Positions 62,662 to 64,000 of a stretch of 64,000 bases of DNA are shown in pieces. Source of the DNA: Photobacterium sp. TY1-4 (GTDB lineage: Bacteria; Pseudomonadota; Gammaproteobacteria; Enterobacterales; Vibrionaceae); the NCBI RefSeq assembly GCF_025398175.1, contig NZ_CP099734.1:1674001-1738000 (forward strand). Reading direction: 5' to 3'. The notes beneath the pieces are model-generated. The model was not told where the DNA came from and made no database searches. It worked only from the letters and a program-made list of their open reading frames with translations. The position numbers and the translations under genes are program-made. Each line of letters starts with the position of its first letter. Position 1 is the stretch's first letter.

Positions 62662-63687
62662 TCATTCTGCACCTTTGGTCGCGACGATCAGGGTCATTTC
62701 ACCAAACGGGGTCTTGAGCGGATATGTGCTAAGTGATACCGGGTTGTTGGCTGCCAGTGTAGCTTCTAGCTGACCGTGACTCAGAGAAAGTGGGCCATTT
62801 GCCAGCTCTGCAGGTAATCGGCCTAAGACATGATAGAGGGGCTGGGTTCTGGTTGTGTTCAGTGCCTCATGAAAGCTAATGAAAGTGCCACCTGGTGCCA
62901 GTGACTGCCAGAGATCATCAATACACTGCGCTAGATCCCGGGCAAAATAGAGCGACATTGCTGCAATCATCAGTTGATACGGTCCACCGAAATCTCCCTG
63001 GTTCATATCACCCGGGCGTACCGAAACGTGTGAAGCCAATCGTGTATCGGTGAGCACCTCTTTTTGGAGGACTTCGCAGCAGGGTGGCAGGTCAAATAAG
63101 GTGATTTGACTGTTCGGTGACTGCTTCAAAATATCTCTGGCAAGCTGAACAGAACCTGCTCCCAAATCTAAAATCGTGAGTCCGTCACGCCAATGGGGGA
63201 TGTCCCGTATCAAGGGCAAGAGGATAGGGTTGCGGATACTTTGATGAAAAGCTTGTAATCCTGAGGTCGCATTCTGCCAGAATTGTTCATTTCTCATATT
63301 CAGAACCGCGTGCTGTTCCTGTCGCGGACTGAGCCAGGTCAGCATGGTCTCCGGTGTGAGTTGTTTTATCCGTGAGAGATGAAGTAAAGTCTCACCAAGA
63401 TATGATTCAGAATCACTGAGCAATAAGGGCCGATAGCTGTTTTTTACGGTATAGCCGGCGTTTTTTTTGTGCATGAAACCCAACGCGACACAAGCATTGA
63501 GCAGCAGCTCAAGTCGATCCGGGCGCCAGTTCAGGTCATTTCCAGCTTCCTCCGCAGAAGTACATTGTTGAAAGCGATCAAACAACTGATGAGTGAAAGT
63601 AAACTCAAGTAATTGCCAATGGATAGGACCTAACAGTGCCGAAAATAGCTTACTTTGTTCTGGGGTGCCGCATTGGGTTGTTGTCAT
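62662..63687 (-). CDS. SAM-dependent methyltransferase, O-methyltransferase type
   Basis: A 341-residue class I methyltransferase of the two-domain O-methyltransferase arrangement: an N-terminal winged-helix dimerisation domain (LLGPIHWQLLEFTFTHQLFD, WRPDRLELLLNACVALGF) and a Rossmann domain with the SAM motif ILDLGAGSVQLARDI, the acidic strand end LFDLPP and LAPGGTFISFHE. Its substrate is unknown. The gene starts seven bases after the stop of a TonB-dependent receptor, so the two share a transcript and probably a substrate, such as a siderophore, haem or corrinoid-like ligand. Confidence 0.8.
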   Translation of the reverse strand: MTTTQCGTPEQSKLFSALLGPIHWQLLEFTFTHQLFDRFQQCTSAEEAGNDLNWRPDRLELLLNACVALGFMHKKNAGYTVKNSYRPLLLSDSESYLGETLLHLSRIKQLTPETMLTWLSPRQEQHAVLNMRNEQFWQNATSGLQAFHQSIRNPILLPLIRDIPHWRDGLTILDLGAGSVQLARDILKQSPNSQITLFDLPPCCEVLQKEVLTDTRLASHVSVRPGDMNQGDFGGPYQLMIAAMSLYFARDLAQCIDDLWQSLAPGGTFISFHEALNTTRTQPLYHVLGRLPAELANGPLSLSHGQLEATLAANNPVSLSTYPLKTPFGEMTLIVATKGAE

Positions 63688-63694
63688 GATTTAA

Positions 63695-64000
63695 TTACCA
63701 CTGATAATTCGCTGAAATCGAGAACGTTCGGGGCTGGGTATCTTCAACAATGATTCCAGCTGGCGTATTGACGGCTCGGCTAAAGATCGATTTATCGAAA
63801 ATATTGTTGATGGCGAAGGCAAGCGTAAGCGAATCAATTTGATAGTCTGCACTGAAATCGACGATTTCATACGCGTCTTGTTTTAATGTGTTTTTACTGT
63901 CGAAGTAATAATCATCACTGCCACGGATCGCCAGCTCCGTCGAGACAGCCAGAATTGGCGCATAGCTTAATCCGACCGACCAGGTGTAATCCGGCGTGTT
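63695..64000 (-). CDS. TonB-dependent outer-membrane receptor, C-terminal part (cut by window)
   Basis: The minus strand is open from the window end to a TAA at 63695-63697, giving 101 residues of beta-barrel. The sequence shows alternating strands (WSVGLSYAPI, LTLAFAINNIFDKSIFSR) and ends FSISANYQW with the terminal aromatic residue recognised by the barrel assembly machinery. INNIFDK is the classic TonB-receptor C-terminal motif. The N-terminal plug and TonB box lie outside, so the ligand cannot be named. It is followed directly by the methyltransferase gene. Confidence 0.85.
   Translation of the reverse strand, partial: NTPDYTWSVGLSYAPILAVSTELAIRGSDDYYFDSKNTLKQDAYEIVDFSADYQIDSLTLAFAINNIFDKSIFSRAVNTPAGIIVEDTQPRTFSISANYQW

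Noticed and set aside
1..64000. tRNA or rRNA genes, CRISPR arrays, phage integrase or attachment sites
   Set aside because: None was recognised on either strand. The island edges carry only transposon debris, with no integrase gene and no tRNA target.

Overview
The window reads as a chromosomal segment of a marine gammaproteobacterium of the Vibrionaceae, most likely Photobacterium or a close Vibrio relative. The evidence is the spermidine transport operon with two tandem potD genes (potA-potB-potC-potD-potD, the Vibrio arrangement), together with Vibrionaceae-type cobB, ptsG, pepT, dacA, DUF2987 and Bax-like genes. Most of the backbone is moderately GC-rich. The stretch from about 3.2 to 39.1 kb is visibly more AT-rich, apart from the rhs core, and has transposon debris at both ends, so it looks like an acquired island.

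Layout. 0-2.4 kb: the 3' end of an alpha/beta hydrolase, a YjbR-family protein and an exported coiled-coil protein. 2.4-3.2 kb: decayed IS66-like DNA. 3.2-30.7 kb: one complete type VI secretion system (T6SS). A Ser/Thr kinase with a small partner is read leftward. A long rightward operon carries FHA, TssJ, TssK, TssL (with OmpA domain), TssM, TagF, PppA, TssA, TssB, TssC, a second TssC-like protein, TagJ, TssE, TssF, TssG, ClpV, Hcp, VgrG, PAAR and a thiolase-like protein. All thirteen core components are present, plus the kinase/phosphatase/FHA/TagF set of post-translational control. 30.7-39.1 kb: the effector end. It holds a 1482-residue Rhs protein with a C-terminal YwqJ-like deaminase toxin, its probable YwqK/LRR-like immunity protein, an endonuclease V gene with a small upstream ORF, a wrecked IS3 element split by a MITE, a broken immunity-like gene, and a displaced 3' rhs fragment.

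39.1-43.2 kb: a TetR regulator with a DUF2505 protein, the sirtuin CobB, and a PACE-family efflux protein with an unusual 18-bp repeat in its 5' end opposite a LysR regulator. 43.3-48.6 kb: the spermidine/putrescine ABC transporter, read leftward. 48.9-51.3 kb: a membrane protein, a Bax-like lipoprotein and a DUF2987 protein. 51.3-56.5 kb: ptsG, divergent from a response regulator, sensor kinase and sugar-binding protein operon that has no permease. 56.7-64 kb: pepT, a Xre-RES toxin-antitoxin pair, an M32 carboxypeptidase, dacA, and a methyltransferase lying downstream of a TonB-dependent receptor that is cut by the window end.

How it fits together. The T6SS should deliver the Rhs deaminase through Hcp, VgrG and PAAR, with the thiolase-like protein as a possible loading adaptor. 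The adjacent endonuclease V acts on deaminated bases in nucleic acid. That makes the deaminase, immunity protein and endonuclease V group the most interesting unit here: a possible two-layer self-protection system of toxin neutralisation plus lesion repair. This is inference from gene order and protein families; no search or experiment was run.
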